Positions 1 to 9,229 of a stretch of DNA of 58,524 nucleotides are shown piece by piece (position 1 is the first letter of the stretch; every line of letters begins with the position of its first letter). Source of the DNA: Flavobacteriales bacterium. Lineage in GTDB: Bacteria; Bacteroidota; Bacteroidia; CAIKAF01. A program made the position numbers and the translations under genes. The stretch is from NCBI GenBank assembly GCA_025055575.1, contig JANWWP010000064.1, forward strand, positions 1-58,524. Reading direction: 5' to 3'. The notes under the pieces were generated by a model. It had not been told where the DNA came from and ran no database searches. It saw only the letters and a program-made list of their open reading frames with translations.

Positions 1-1857
1 CTTCAAGCCCAAAAGGCGCTCTATTTGGCACCTCCGGATTTGGAGAGGCTGCGCCAGGAGGATCAGCAGCGCGCTGCAGAAGGCACCTTTCCACGCTGTG
101 CCGTGGGTGTTCCTGTCCAGGATTTTGACTTGAGCCGTCAGGGGGCTTGGTCCGTGGATGCAGAGGGAAAACTGGTTTGGCAGCTTTCTTTACATGTACC
201 TGGTGCCCCCGGATTAGCCTTATATTTCGACCGATTGACCTTGCCTAAAGGGGCTTTACTGCGGGTGAATACAGGAGATCGAAAATGGAGCGAAGTGGTG
301 CACCCCGAAGATCTGGAACCCGCCGCCGGTTGGCTCAGTGAATTTTTTCCGGGCGAATCGTTAGACCTCATACTATCTCTACCTCCCGATGCCAGAGATG
401 ATTTGGAAATGCATCTGGAGCATGTGGCGGTGGCTTACCGCATGCTGTATTTTCCTCTTTTCCCCGCTTCCTCTGAAAAAGATTTCGGGGACGCCGATGC
501 CTGTCAGGTGAACGCCCGGTGCAGCCCGGAAGGTGATAATTGGCAGGACCAACGCCGGTCGGTCGTACGCATCCTATTGAAGGAAGGTTCCAGCTATGGA
601 TGGTGCAGCGGGGCTTTGATCAACAATACAAACCAGGATTGCACACCTTATGTGCTGACGGCCAATCACTGCGGCGCTGGGGCATCTGCAGCCGACTTTA
701 GAAATTGGAAATATTATTTCAATTATGAAGCGCCCACCTGTGCTAATCCTTCCGGCGAAGGCACTTTAGCCACGCAGACTGTGACCGGCAGTATGAAAGT
801 GGCCAGTTCTTCGGAATCATCAAGTATTTTCCGTTCTGATTTCTTGTTGACCATTCTAAAAATCCGTCCACTTGCATCCTACAATGCCTATTTGGCCGGC
901 TGGAGCACCTCCAACACAGGTTCGCCCTCCGGCGTGGGCATTCACCATCCATCTGGGGATATTAAAAAAATTTCTACGTACTCCCAAACTTTGCTTTCTA
1001 CTACGTGGGGTGGCACCCCGGGCACCCACTGGCAGGTGAAATGGGTGGCCACGGCCAATGGGCATGGCGTCACAGAGGAGGGCTCTTCAGGCTCGCCAAT
1101 TTTCAACAATTCCAAGCTCATTGTGGGCCAGCTCAGCGGAGGAAGTTCTTTTTGCAGCCAGCCCAACAACCCGGACGCCTACGGAAAATTTTGGTATAGC
1201 TGGGATCAAACCGGCACCACGGCGAACCGCCGCTTAAAAAGCTGGCTGGACAGAAACAACACCAATGCCACCACACTGAACGGACGTCAGAATAACTGTG
1301 CATCGGCCACTTTGCCTACTGTCGATTTTACCGCGGATCAAACCAATGTTATGGCCGGGCAGACAGTTACTTTCACCGACCTGACCACCGGAAGTCCCTT
1401 TGCCTGGAGCTGGACGGTGTCTCCTTCCACCTTCAGCTTCACGGGGGGCACCAGCGCCCAGTCCCAAAACCCCAAGATGGTTTTCAACGCTCAGGGTAAT
1501 TATACCATCACCCTCACCGCAGCCAACACGGCAGGCTACGAAACCAAGGTGCGCAGCGCCTATATCAAAGTGACAGGCAACATTGGTGTGGAGGATTTTC
1601 CGTCAGATCCCCTGCAACTTTCATTTTATCCCAATCCAGCGGTGGATTTTGTGCGTTTTGATGCCGCCTGGGATGACGTGAAAAGTCTGTGGGTTTCAGT
1701 TTTTGATGCGGAAGGCCGTCTTGTGCAACACAATCTTGTGGGGCCCGAGAATGCCACCCTGCCCCTCGCCTTTCAAAGAGAAGGTCTGTACGTTGTGCGC
1801 GTACGGTCTCAAAATGGCCTCAGTGGCTATTACAAGTTAATAAAAATGGCGCCATGA
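1..1857 (+). CDS. Secreted trypsin-like serine endopeptidase with PKD domain and T9SS type A signal (5' partial)
   Basis: The frame is open to the first base of the window, so the true start and signal peptide lie upstream. The catalytic part resembles the lysyl endopeptidase branch of S1 peptidases: the His lies in TANHCGAG (codon 667-669), a candidate Asp in SDFLL (838-840) and the Ser in GSSGSP (1087-1089). Several Cys suggest disulphides and export. A PKD-like beta-sandwich follows (about 1318-1580, VDFTADQTNVMAGQTVTF then NYTITLTAAN). The last 80 residues form a T9SS type A domain, with LSFYPNPAVDF and a terminal YYKLIKM strand. I infer an extracellular or cell-surface protease processed by the type IX system. 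The stop overlaps the next start as ATGA. Lys specificity is a guess from family resemblance. Confidence 0.88.
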   Translation, partial: LQAQKALYLAPPDLERLRQEDQQRAAEGTFPRCAVGVPVQDFDLSRQGAWSVDAEGKLVWQLSLHVPGAPGLALYFDRLTLPKGALLRVNTGDRKWSEVVHPEDLEPAAGWLSEFFPGESLDLILSLPPDARDDLEMHLEHVAVAYRMLYFPLFPASSEKDFGDADACQVNARCSPEGDNWQDQRRSVVRILLKEGSSYGWCSGALINNTNQDCTPYVLTANHCGAGASAADFRNWKYYFNYEAPTCANPSGEGTLATQTVTGSMKVASSSESSSIFRSDFLLTILKIRPLASYNAYLAGWSTSNTGSPSGVGIHHPSGDIKKISTYSQTLLSTTWGGTPGTHWQVKWVATANGHGVTEEGSSGSPIFNNSKLIVGQLSGGSSFCSQPNNPDAYGKFWYSWDQTGTTANRRLKSWLDRNNTNATTLNGRQNNCASATLPTVDFTADQTNVMAGQTVTFTDLTTGSPFAWSWTVSPSTFSFTGGTSAQSQNPKMVFNAQGNYTITLTAANTAGYETKVRSAYIKVTGNIGVEDFPSDPLQLSFYPNPAVDFVRFDAAWDDVKSLWVSVFDAEGRLVQHNLVGPENATLPLAFQREGLYVVRVRSQNGLSGYYKLIKMAP

Positions 1858-2420
1858 GATTGCCCGGGAAAAGTTTTTACTTCCTGGCCTTATTATCCTG
1901 CATAATCGTGTTTCTTTCGGCCATGGTGGCGCGTGAAGCCGGAGAGAAATCCCGGACGCTGCATCCTTTGCCGCCTGGCTTGGGGGATCCGGCGCCCGAA
2001 ATTGCCCTCAGGGATACATCCGGAACATCAGTTTTGCGCCTTTCGGAATTGAGAGGTTACTATGTTTTATTGGATTTCTGGGCCTCCTGGTGCCGTCCCT
2101 GCCGAATGGAAAATCCCTATGTGGTGGAGGCCTGGAAGCAGTTTGGCCGTGCAAAATTTCAGAAAGGCAAAGGGTTCCGCATCTTCAGCGTATCGTTGGA
2201 CAATAATCTTCAGGCTTGGAAAAATGCCATTCGCGAGGACAAACTGGATTGGCGCTGGCATGTGTCGGATTTACAAGGTTGGAAAAATACAGCAGCCAAA
2301 ACCTACGGCGTCACTAAAATTCCTTCCAATTTTCTCCTGGATCCCAAAGGCATTATCATGGCCCAGAATCTGAGAGGTCCTGCTCTCGAGCAGGAATTAA
2401 GGAAATATGTGAAAAATTGA
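1854..2420 (+). CDS. TlpA/ResA-like thioredoxin-fold protein
   Basis: This 188-residue protein has one N-terminal hydrophobic segment (FYFLALLSCIIVFLSAM) that should anchor or export it. A thioredoxin-like domain (AhpC-TSA/Redoxin type) covers about residues 45-185. The redox motif is WASWCRPCRMENP, a CxxC of the TlpA/ResA class, and the cis-Pro region reads KIPSNFLLDPKG. Such proteins reduce disulphides or heme-binding Cys pairs on the outer side of the inner membrane. The start overlaps the stop of the Cys-rich secreted protease by 4 bases, so the two are probably translationally coupled; a role in thiol homeostasis of exported proteins would fit but is inferred. The physiological target cannot be read from sequence. 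Confidence 0.88.
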   Translation: MRLPGKSFYFLALLSCIIVFLSAMVAREAGEKSRTLHPLPPGLGDPAPEIALRDTSGTSVLRLSELRGYYVLLDFWASWCRPCRMENPYVVEAWKQFGRAKFQKGKGFRIFSVSLDNNLQAWKNAIREDKLDWRWHVSDLQGWKNTAAKTYGVTKIPSNFLLDPKGIIMAQNLRGPALEQELRKYVKN

Positions 2421-2577
2421 GAGTTGGAGCTCTGCTTAAAAAAAGTTATTTTTAATACTCAAAGTTTAGATGTAGAAAATTATTTGAAACCGATAATAGT
2501 TTATTTTTCTTGAAAAAAATGTTATCCATGAACATCCCTTCTGCGTGAGTTTGGTATAAGAATTGAACTTTTGTTTA

Positions 2578-4563
2578 ATGAAAACACAGTTGAATCGGTT
2601 TTGCATGTTTTTTTTTCTTTCTTTTTTTTTAGGAATTCTGAGTGTGGGTTTGAGTTCTACGGCAGGAATGGCCCAATCATTTAAAAACCTGAGCAGTTCC
2701 AATAAGAAGGCTTTGAGGCATTTTGAAGACGGTCGCGTATATTACCAGAATGGAAAACTCAACGACGCTGAAGTTCAATTCCGCAAAGCCGCCGAAGAAG
2801 ATCCGAATTTTGTGGAGGCCTGGCTGCTGTTGGGGGATGTGATGGCCGACAAAAAAAATACTGAGGAGGCTATAGTCCATTACAAAAAGGCCATTGCCCT
2901 CAAACCGGATTTGTTTCCCAAAATACATTTCGTGGTGGCCAATTTGGAACGGCGTTTGGGTCATTTTGGAGAGGCGGCAAAGTACTACGAAAGCTATCTG
3001 CACTATGCCAAGGATAAGGATACCCTGCGCAACGCGGATGTTCGCCAAAGTTTGAAAGTCGTGCGCGCGGCCGATTCCATTCTGCAGCAACCGGTCACTT
3101 TTCGGCCTGAAAATCTGGGCGAGGCGGTGAATACGGCCTCCGCAGAGTATCAACCCTCCCTAACGGCCGATGAAAGCATACTTGTGTTCACGCGTCTTGT
3201 GCCCGCGGATCGTGCGGCCTGTCCAATTCTGATGGACAAATGGTCAGAGGATTTTTTTATTTCCAGCGCGCACAACGGCATCTGGCGAAAAGCTCAGGCT
3301 GTGGGTCCGCCCCTGAACACGGCCTGCAATGAGGGCGCTCAGGCATTGTCACCGGATGGCCGTTATATGTTTTTCACGGCCTGTAATCGAAAAGACGGTT
3401 TGGGCCGCTGTGATATCTACTGGAGCCGTCGCACCGGGGAACGGTGGACCGAACCGAAAAATCTTGGTGCGCCTGTGAACACAGCCCACTGGGAAAGCCA
3501 GCCTTCTTTTTCCTCCGATGGAAAAACATTATATTTCATAAGCAACGCCCCAGGAGGATTTGGCAAGAGCGATATCTACACTTCGGAATTGCAGCCGGAT
3601 GGCAGCTGGTCCAAACCTCTGAATCTGGGGCCGAACATCAATACGCCGGGTGACGAGAATTCCCCCTTTATTCATCCAGATAACCAAACCCTGTTTTTTG
3701 CGTCCGATTTTCATCCTGGTCTGGGAGGACAGGATTTGTTTGTTTCCCGGCGGCAGCCCGATGGCAGCTGGGGGCCTCCCCGGAATCTGGGCTCCCCCAT
3801 CAATACTCTGGGCGATGAACGCAGCCTCATTGTGGCAGCGGGTGGACGATGGGCCTATTATGCTACCGACAAAGGTGAGGGTTTTGGGGATTATGATTTG
3901 TATCGCTTTGAGCTCCCGGAATTTCTGAGGCCCAATCCCGTGACATTCATGAAAGGCATTATCACGGATAAGAAAACAGGTAAACCTCTGGAAGCACGTT
4001 TTGAACTCTCTGATCTTGCCACGGGCCAGGTGGTAGCCTCCGCGTTTTCCGATGCGGCCACGGGCGCCTTTTTGGTGTGCCTTCCCCTGCATCGTAACTA
4101 TGCCCTCACGGCTTCGGCTTCCGGATATTTGTTCTTCAGCGAGCACTTTGAACTGGCCGAAGCCGCCACAGCCGATAAGCCCTTCATAAAAAATGTGCAG
4201 ATGAGTCCGGTGGAAGCCCAGGAACGCATCGTACTGCGCAATGTTTTTTTCGACTTCAACAAATCTGAACTCAAACCCGAATCACGGATTGAATTAGAAA
4301 AATTGGTCCAGATTCTGAAACAAAATCCCACCTTAAAAGCAGAGATTGCCGGCCACACGGATAATACCGGAAGCCGGGATTACAACCTTCAGTTGAGCCA
4401 GCAGCGCGCCCAGGCCGTGGTGCAGTATCTCACGGAGCGGGGCATAGACAAAGGCCGGCTCACCGCGCGCGGATATGGCGATACCCAGCCCGTGGCCGAC
4501 AATACCACCGAAGCGGGCCGGGCTGAAAACCGCCGAACAGAATTCCGCATATTGGGCATCTGA
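2578..4563 (+). CDS. PorE-like TPR / five-bladed PD40 propeller / CRD / OmpA protein
   Basis: An ATG at 2578 gives 661 residues with a plain signal peptide (MKTQLNRFCMFFFLSFF..., cleavage near GMAQS). An in-frame TTG 15 bases upstream is a weaker start. Domain order: TPR repeats (about 45-150); five PD40/WD40-like blades, each with a variant of LGxPINT followed by acidic-Ser/Pro residues (about 175-450); a carboxypeptidase-regulatory-like beta-sandwich (about 460-530, starting KGIITDKKTGKPL); and a C-terminal OmpA peptidoglycan-binding domain (AGHTDNTGS, then NRRTEFRI). This matches the architecture of Porphyromonas gingivalis PorE, a T9SS component, in domain order and approximate size. I see no lipobox, whereas PorE is a lipoprotein as I recall. 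Bacteroidota carry several paralogues, so PorE identity is unproven. Confidence 0.85.
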   Translation: MKTQLNRFCMFFFLSFFLGILSVGLSSTAGMAQSFKNLSSSNKKALRHFEDGRVYYQNGKLNDAEVQFRKAAEEDPNFVEAWLLLGDVMADKKNTEEAIVHYKKAIALKPDLFPKIHFVVANLERRLGHFGEAAKYYESYLHYAKDKDTLRNADVRQSLKVVRAADSILQQPVTFRPENLGEAVNTASAEYQPSLTADESILVFTRLVPADRAACPILMDKWSEDFFISSAHNGIWRKAQAVGPPLNTACNEGAQALSPDGRYMFFTACNRKDGLGRCDIYWSRRTGERWTEPKNLGAPVNTAHWESQPSFSSDGKTLYFISNAPGGFGKSDIYTSELQPDGSWSKPLNLGPNINTPGDENSPFIHPDNQTLFFASDFHPGLGGQDLFVSRRQPDGSWGPPRNLGSPINTLGDERSLIVAAGGRWAYYATDKGEGFGDYDLYRFELPEFLRPNPVTFMKGIITDKKTGKPLEARFELSDLATGQVVASAFSDAATGAFLVCLPLHRNYALTASASGYLFFSEHFELAEAATADKPFIKNVQMSPVEAQERIVLRNVFFDFNKSELKPESRIELEKLVQILKQNPTLKAEIAGHTDNTGSRDYNLQLSQQRAQAVVQYLTERGIDKGRLTARGYGDTQPVADNTTEAGRAENRRTEFRILGI

Positions 4564-4568
4564 AGCGG

Positions 4569-5594
4569 ATGTTTGTCATCAATGGCCGTTTTCTCACCCT
4601 GCCACAGGGTGGCGTGCGGCGTTATGCATTGGAATGGGCGCGCCTGCTGGGGCAAAAAATGGCAGAGTTACAGATTGTGGCGCCTCCGGATGCACCGTTG
4701 GAACCCGGCTTGCCTGTAACCCGGGTGGGAAACCTGAGGGGGCACGCTTGGGAGCAGATGGAACTGCCCTTGTATTTGAAACGACGCCATCGGCCGTTGC
4801 TTTTGAATCTGGCCAATACGGCGCCTCTGATGTATGACCACAACATCCTTGTTGTGCATGACTTGGCTTGGAAAGATTCCCGACTGGCATTTCATCCCCG
4901 GCTGCGGCGGGGCTATCGTTTTTTGATTCCCAGGTTGGTGCGCCGGGCCAAGGCTGTGTGGACGGTGAGCCGTTTTGCGGAATCTGAAATTCTTAAGGAG
5001 TTTCCTTTTTTGAAAGGGAAAACAGAATGCCTCCCTCCCGTCCTGGATTATGTCAAAAGCTGGAAATCCCAACAGCCTCAGACCTCGGGGCTTTCCCACC
5101 GACCATTTTTCCTGACGGTGGGCCTGACCTCCCCCCGAAAGGATCCGGCGGTGTTGTTTCGGGCTTTCTCCATGCGGCCGGAGCGGTTTTTAGTGGTGGC
5201 TGGTTACGCGGCGCGGGTCCTTAAAGATCTTGCTCCGCTTCCTGATAATGTGCTCCTAATGAACGCATTAGATGATGAAGAATTGGCCTGGCTTTACGCC
5301 CATTCTCAGGCCTGTATTTCGGCCAGCCGGTATGAAGGATTTGATCTTCCGCCCCTGGAAGCTGCGCTCTTAGGCCGTCCGGTTATTTTGAGCGATATTC
5401 CCGTGCATCGGGAAATTTGGAAGGACAGGGCCTGTTATTTCCCTATGGGTGAAGCTCCTGCCCTCGCCGAAATTTTAGATTCTCCGGATGGGGCGAGATT
5501 TCCAGTCCCCCAATGTGATTTTACTGAAAAGTTTTCGGCTGAACGTCTGTACCCATTGTTTCAAGCCTTGATTGCCAGATTCTTAAAGGAATGA
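4569..5594 (+). CDS. Glycosyltransferase family 4-like (GT-B fold)
   Basis: The 341-residue protein starts five bases after the PorE-like gene and is probably co-transcribed with it. The C-terminal half carries the GT4 donor-site pattern: FFLTVGLTSPRKDP, then SRYEGFDLPPLEAALLGRP and SDIPVHREIW, with the EGFxLPxxEA signature that holds the nucleotide-sugar. The N-terminal half is a Rossmann-like acceptor domain with HDLAWKDSR. There is no signal peptide or obvious membrane segment, so a cytoplasmic or membrane-associated enzyme is expected. Donor and acceptor sugars cannot be told. Placement beside an envelope protein suggests surface polysaccharide or glycan synthesis, which is inference. Confidence 0.9.
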   Translation: MFVINGRFLTLPQGGVRRYALEWARLLGQKMAELQIVAPPDAPLEPGLPVTRVGNLRGHAWEQMELPLYLKRRHRPLLLNLANTAPLMYDHNILVVHDLAWKDSRLAFHPRLRRGYRFLIPRLVRRAKAVWTVSRFAESEILKEFPFLKGKTECLPPVLDYVKSWKSQQPQTSGLSHRPFFLTVGLTSPRKDPAVLFRAFSMRPERFLVVAGYAARVLKDLAPLPDNVLLMNALDDEELAWLYAHSQACISASRYEGFDLPPLEAALLGRPVILSDIPVHREIWKDRACYFPMGEAPALAEILDSPDGARFPVPQCDFTEKFSAERLYPLFQALIARFLKE

Positions 5595-5596
5595 TA

Positions 5597-5611
5597 ATAA
5601 AGTCTTTATTG
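5597..5611. repeat. AT-rich inverted repeat between convergent genes
   Basis: AATAAAG and CTTTATT are perfect complementary arms around a single T, three bases past the glycosyltransferase stop. The rest of the gap up to valS is AT-rich with no ORF. A role as a weak terminator is possible, but the loop is too short for a standard hairpin. Confidence 0.35.
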
Positions 5612-5724
5612 CTAAATTACCGGTCAAATTTCAACATAAATTATATTCATTCAATAAAATTAAATTCATATTTTAAAATAATCTGGTCTTGATGAATAAT
5701 AAAAAGGATTAAAAAAAAGCATCA

Positions 5725-8397
5725 TTATTTTTTCTCCAGTCCGAGCAGGTCCCGGAGATTCCGGATGCGGGCTTCGGCGTCCGCTTTTTTCTTGCGTTCC
5801 TTTTCTACCAGTTCGGGAGGAGCGTTCTGAATAAATCGGGAGTTTGCCAGTTTCTTTTCTACAATTTCCAGAAAACCTTCCATATACTGCAGTTCCTGAC
5901 GCCATTTTTCTACCTCATCCGGGAGGCTGCCGCCTGGCCGGAGGACGAACAATTTGGTTTTCCCGGCCACCACAGGTCGGACGTTTTCGGGTTTTTCCTT
6001 TTCAGCCTGCCACACACCCACGTGGCCTAATTTTTTTAAAACGGCGAGATAGGGAATGTCTTGTGAGGCAAAGACGGTGAGGGGCTGCCGGAATGGTATT
6101 TTTTCTTCAGCGCGCACCTGGCGGAGGGCTGCCACCGCTTCCATCGTTTCTTCAAACTGTTGGAGAGCCTGGGCATCGTAGGGTTGTTTTTGAGGCCAGG
6201 GCGCCTGGATCAGAAATCCGGAATACGAACGGAAGGCGTCTGGAATAAAGCTAAAGAGCTTTTCTGTGGTAAAAGGGATAAAAGGATGTGCCAGACGCAG
6301 CACGATGTCCAGATATTCCCAGGCGGCGCGATGGGTGGCGGCATCCTGATGATTTTCTTCAGGCTTGATGGCTTCCAGGAAGGTTGCGCAGAATTCATCC
6401 CAAATCAGCTTATATACCGTCATGAGCGCCTCGCTCAAACGGTACTGTGAAAATTGTTCTTCCAGGTCGTGGATCGCTTTATGCAGCCTGTGGCCAAACC
6501 AGCTTACCGCTTCGGAAGCCGCTGGGGCCTGCGTTTTTGAAGCATCGGTCTCCCAGCCATGGATCAGTCGGAAGGCATTCCACAGTTTGTTGCAGAAATT
6601 GCGCCCCTGTTGGCAGAGGGCCTCATCAAAGAGCAGGTCGTTGCCAGCCGGGGCGCTGAGAAGCATGCCCACGCGCACCCCGTCGGCCCCGTAGCGGGCC
6701 ATCAGCTCCAGAGGCTCCGGGGAGTTGCCCAGACTTTTGCTCATTTTACGGCCTTGCTTGTCGCGTACGATACCTGTGAGATATACGTCCCGGAAAGGCG
6801 GGGCGCCCATATATTCACAGCCGGCCATAATCATGCGGGCCACCCAGAAAAACAAAATCTCCGGAGCGGTCACCAGAACGGTGGTAGGATAATAGTATTG
6901 TAAGTCGTGCGGTATTTCAAGGAAGCAGGCCGTGGTGGTATCATAATGGTCAAATCCGTCAAACACGGCGATGGGCCACAGCCACGAGGAAGCCCAGGTA
7001 TCCAGAACATCCGGGTCCTGCTCCAAATGATGGGCCTGAAGGGAAGGATCTTCCTGGCGGAATAACTCCAAAGCTTCTTCCATGTTTTCGGCCACTTTCC
7101 AACGCGTGCGGTCGTGGCGCAGATACCAGGCCGGTATGCGATGCCCCCACCACAATTGGCGGCTGATGCACCAATCGCGCACATTTTCCATCCAATGTTT
7201 GTAGGTGTTGGTGAACTTCGCGGGAAAAAGACGTACCTGTTGGTTTTCCACCACCTCCAGAGCGCGGGGTGCCAGTTTATCCATCTTTAAAAACCATTGC
7301 TCTGAGAGCCGTGGCTCCACCACAGAGCCCGTACGTTCGCTGCGGCCAATGCGGGACAGCACTTTTTCTTCTTTTTCAATAAGGCCGGACTTCTGTAACA
7401 TCTCAACAGCTTTCTTTCGAGCTTCAAACCTATCCATTCCAATGAGCTCCGGCACTTGACAGGCCGGGCTGAGGGTGCCGTCATCATTCAGCACGTCGAT
7501 GACCTGCAATTGGTGTCGGAGGCCTATCTCGTAGTCGTTGATATCGTGCGCCGGGGTCACCTTGAGGCAGCCTGTACCGAAAGCCGGATCCACATACGTA
7601 TCGGCGATAATCGGAACCTCCCTGTTCACTAAGGGTACGCGCACTGTGCGCCCGATCCAGGCGCGGTAGCGTTCATCTTGGGGATGCACGGCCACGGCCA
7701 CATCGCCCGGAATAGTTTCTGGGCGCTGGGTGGCCACGGTGAGATAGCCTTCACCCTGGCTCAGTTCGTACCGTACGTAGTACAGGGTGGCTTCTTCTCC
7801 CGGTTCCTGATATATTACTTCTTCATTGCTGAGCGCCGTGCGGGCTTCGCAATCCCAATTGATCATCCGGAGCCCCCGATAGATGTACCCTTTTCTGTAC
7901 AAATCCACGAACACGCGGATGACGGCCCTGTAATAGCCTTCGTCCATGGTGAAGCGCGTACGCTCCCAGTCGCAACTGGCGCCCAGTTTTTTCAACTGCT
8001 CCAAGATGATGCCGCCGTATTTGTTTTTCCAATCCCAGGCGTGGCGCAAAAATTCTTCCCTTGAAAGGTCGGATTTTTTTATGCCCTTTTCTCGCAACAT
8101 TTTCACCACACGGGCCTCGGTGGCAATGGAGGCATGGTCGGTACCGGGCACCCAGCAAGCGTTGTAGCCTTCCATCCGGGCTTTCCGGATAAGCACGTCC
8201 TGTATGGTGTTGTTGAGCATGTGACCCATGTGCAGCACGCCTGTTACGTTGGGTGGCGGGATGAGAATGGTGTAGGGCCGGCGTGCATCCGGGCGGGAAC
8301 GAAAGCAACCGGCATCCAGCCAGCTGTTATAAATGTCTTGTTCAAACGTTTCCGGCAGCCATTTATCCGGAAACCCACCGGGCCTGGTGTTGCTCAT
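5725..8397 (-). CDS. valS: Valyl-tRNA synthetase
   Basis: This 890-residue protein is a class I aminoacyl-tRNA synthetase that charges tRNA-Val in the cytoplasm. The HIGH-type motif is HMGH at residues 56-59 inside PPPNVTGVLHMGHMLN, and KMSKS lies at 551-555 (GRKMSKSLGNSPEPL). The editing (CP1) insertion includes the ATQRPETIPGDVAVAVHP and TPAHDINDYEIG stretches typical of ValRS. An anticodon-binding domain follows, and a C-terminal coiled coil (about 820-890, rich in Glu and Lys) closes the protein as usual. The ATG lies only four bases after a TACTTTTG promoter-like element. Its 3' end converges on the glycosyltransferase. Confidence 0.98.
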   Translation of the reverse strand: MSNTRPGGFPDKWLPETFEQDIYNSWLDAGCFRSRPDARRPYTILIPPPNVTGVLHMGHMLNNTIQDVLIRKARMEGYNACWVPGTDHASIATEARVVKMLREKGIKKSDLSREEFLRHAWDWKNKYGGIILEQLKKLGASCDWERTRFTMDEGYYRAVIRVFVDLYRKGYIYRGLRMINWDCEARTALSNEEVIYQEPGEEATLYYVRYELSQGEGYLTVATQRPETIPGDVAVAVHPQDERYRAWIGRTVRVPLVNREVPIIADTYVDPAFGTGCLKVTPAHDINDYEIGLRHQLQVIDVLNDDGTLSPACQVPELIGMDRFEARKKAVEMLQKSGLIEKEEKVLSRIGRSERTGSVVEPRLSEQWFLKMDKLAPRALEVVENQQVRLFPAKFTNTYKHWMENVRDWCISRQLWWGHRIPAWYLRHDRTRWKVAENMEEALELFRQEDPSLQAHHLEQDPDVLDTWASSWLWPIAVFDGFDHYDTTTACFLEIPHDLQYYYPTTVLVTAPEILFFWVARMIMAGCEYMGAPPFRDVYLTGIVRDKQGRKMSKSLGNSPEPLELMARYGADGVRVGMLLSAPAGNDLLFDEALCQQGRNFCNKLWNAFRLIHGWETDASKTQAPAASEAVSWFGHRLHKAIHDLEEQFSQYRLSEALMTVYKLIWDEFCATFLEAIKPEENHQDAATHRAAWEYLDIVLRLAHPFIPFTTEKLFSFIPDAFRSYSGFLIQAPWPQKQPYDAQALQQFEETMEAVAALRQVRAEEKIPFRQPLTVFASQDIPYLAVLKKLGHVGVWQAEKEKPENVRPVVAGKTKLFVLRPGGSLPDEVEKWRQELQYMEGFLEIVEKKLANSRFIQNAPPELVEKERKKKADAEARIRNLRDLLGLEKK

Positions 8398-8401
8398 GCC
8401 G

Positions 8402-8409
8402 CAAAAGTA
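8402..8409 (-). promoter_or_regulatory. TACTTTTG -7-like element of valS
   Basis: TACTTTTG fits the Bacteroidota TAnnTTTG element and ends four bases before the valS ATG. With the element centred at -7, transcription would begin at or within two or three bases of the start codon. No good -33 TTTG is visible at 19-21 bases spacing. Confidence 0.5.
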
Positions 8410-8421
8410 GCCAGCAAGCTT

Positions 8422-9225
8422 TCATCCTTCCGGCAGGTTGCGGATCCAGGATTCCATAATGGCACAGACAGCTTCCCAACGGGTGTCCAACATCATGTCA
8501 TGGGCCACATCTTCAAATACCTGTAGATGAGCACCAAAGCCTCGGGTTGTTCTTTCCAGAGCTTTCAAAGGCACAAAACAATCTTTTCCAGAAGCCAGGA
8601 TGAGGGTGGGAACCTGTGTTGGGGCCGGGCGGTGCAGATCGCCTATCACCATATCCAAGAAAGCCCTAAAAGATTCGGGCTGGAGCGCCATAAACGTGCT
8701 GTGAACCCTTTCTTCCGGGGCATCCTGCGAAAAGCACAAACGCTTCACCACCTGCACGTCCTCCGTGAAGGGTGTGGTGCTAAAGGTGATCAGGCCTTTC
8801 AGAAACCGGGCCGGCTCCAGCCGGAATAAGGTCCACAAGGCACGGCCAAAACCAGAGGCCGGCACTGGGGCCACCAGAACAGCTCCTTTGAGCGGGGTGC
8901 GGCTAAGCAACAACTTTTGGACAATGAATCCGCCCATGGAATGGCCAACGACCACAGGCAGGGTGTCTAAATGGGATAATACGAACCGGACGTCTTGCAC
9001 ATAGGCACGCACTGGGGTCCGCGATAATCTTTCCCAACCTTCGCTTTCGCCATGGCCGCGCAAATTGAGGGTGAGACAGGTGTAGCCTCTGTGCAGAAGC
9101 CAGGGCACCCACAACCATTCCCAGCACCAAGCCCCATGCGCCATGCCATGGATGAACACCAACGGAGGGCGGCCATTGGGAAGCTCAGGCTGGTGCCACT
9201 GATAGGCAATGCGGGGCTGTTTCAC
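8422..9225 (-). CDS. Alpha/beta hydrolase
   Basis: The 267-residue protein has the alpha/beta-hydrolase fold: an HGMAHGAWCWEW oxyanion region near residue 25, the nucleophile elbow GHSMGG (about residue 95), a candidate acid in SGKDCFVPL and the His in EDVAHDMML near the C terminus. The triad is therefore complete. No signal peptide is visible, so it is probably cytoplasmic. It lies between rpoN and valS on the same strand, with gaps of 4 and 24 bases, but shares no obvious pathway with them. Substrate is unknown; esterase, lipase or C-C hydrolase are all possible. Confidence 0.9.
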   Translation of the reverse strand: MKQPRIAYQWHQPELPNGRPPLVFIHGMAHGAWCWEWLWVPWLLHRGYTCLTLNLRGHGESEGWERLSRTPVRAYVQDVRFVLSHLDTLPVVVGHSMGGFIVQKLLLSRTPLKGAVLVAPVPASGFGRALWTLFRLEPARFLKGLITFSTTPFTEDVQVVKRLCFSQDAPEERVHSTFMALQPESFRAFLDMVIGDLHRPAPTQVPTLILASGKDCFVPLKALERTTRGFGAHLQVFEDVAHDMMLDTRWEAVCAIMESWIRNLPEG

Positions 9226-9229
9226 GCGT

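Noticed and set aside
3529-4146. 205-residue minus-strand ORF inside the PorE-like gene
   Set aside because: It mirrors a well-supported coding frame and shows no family motif or credible start context; a shadow of biased codon use.
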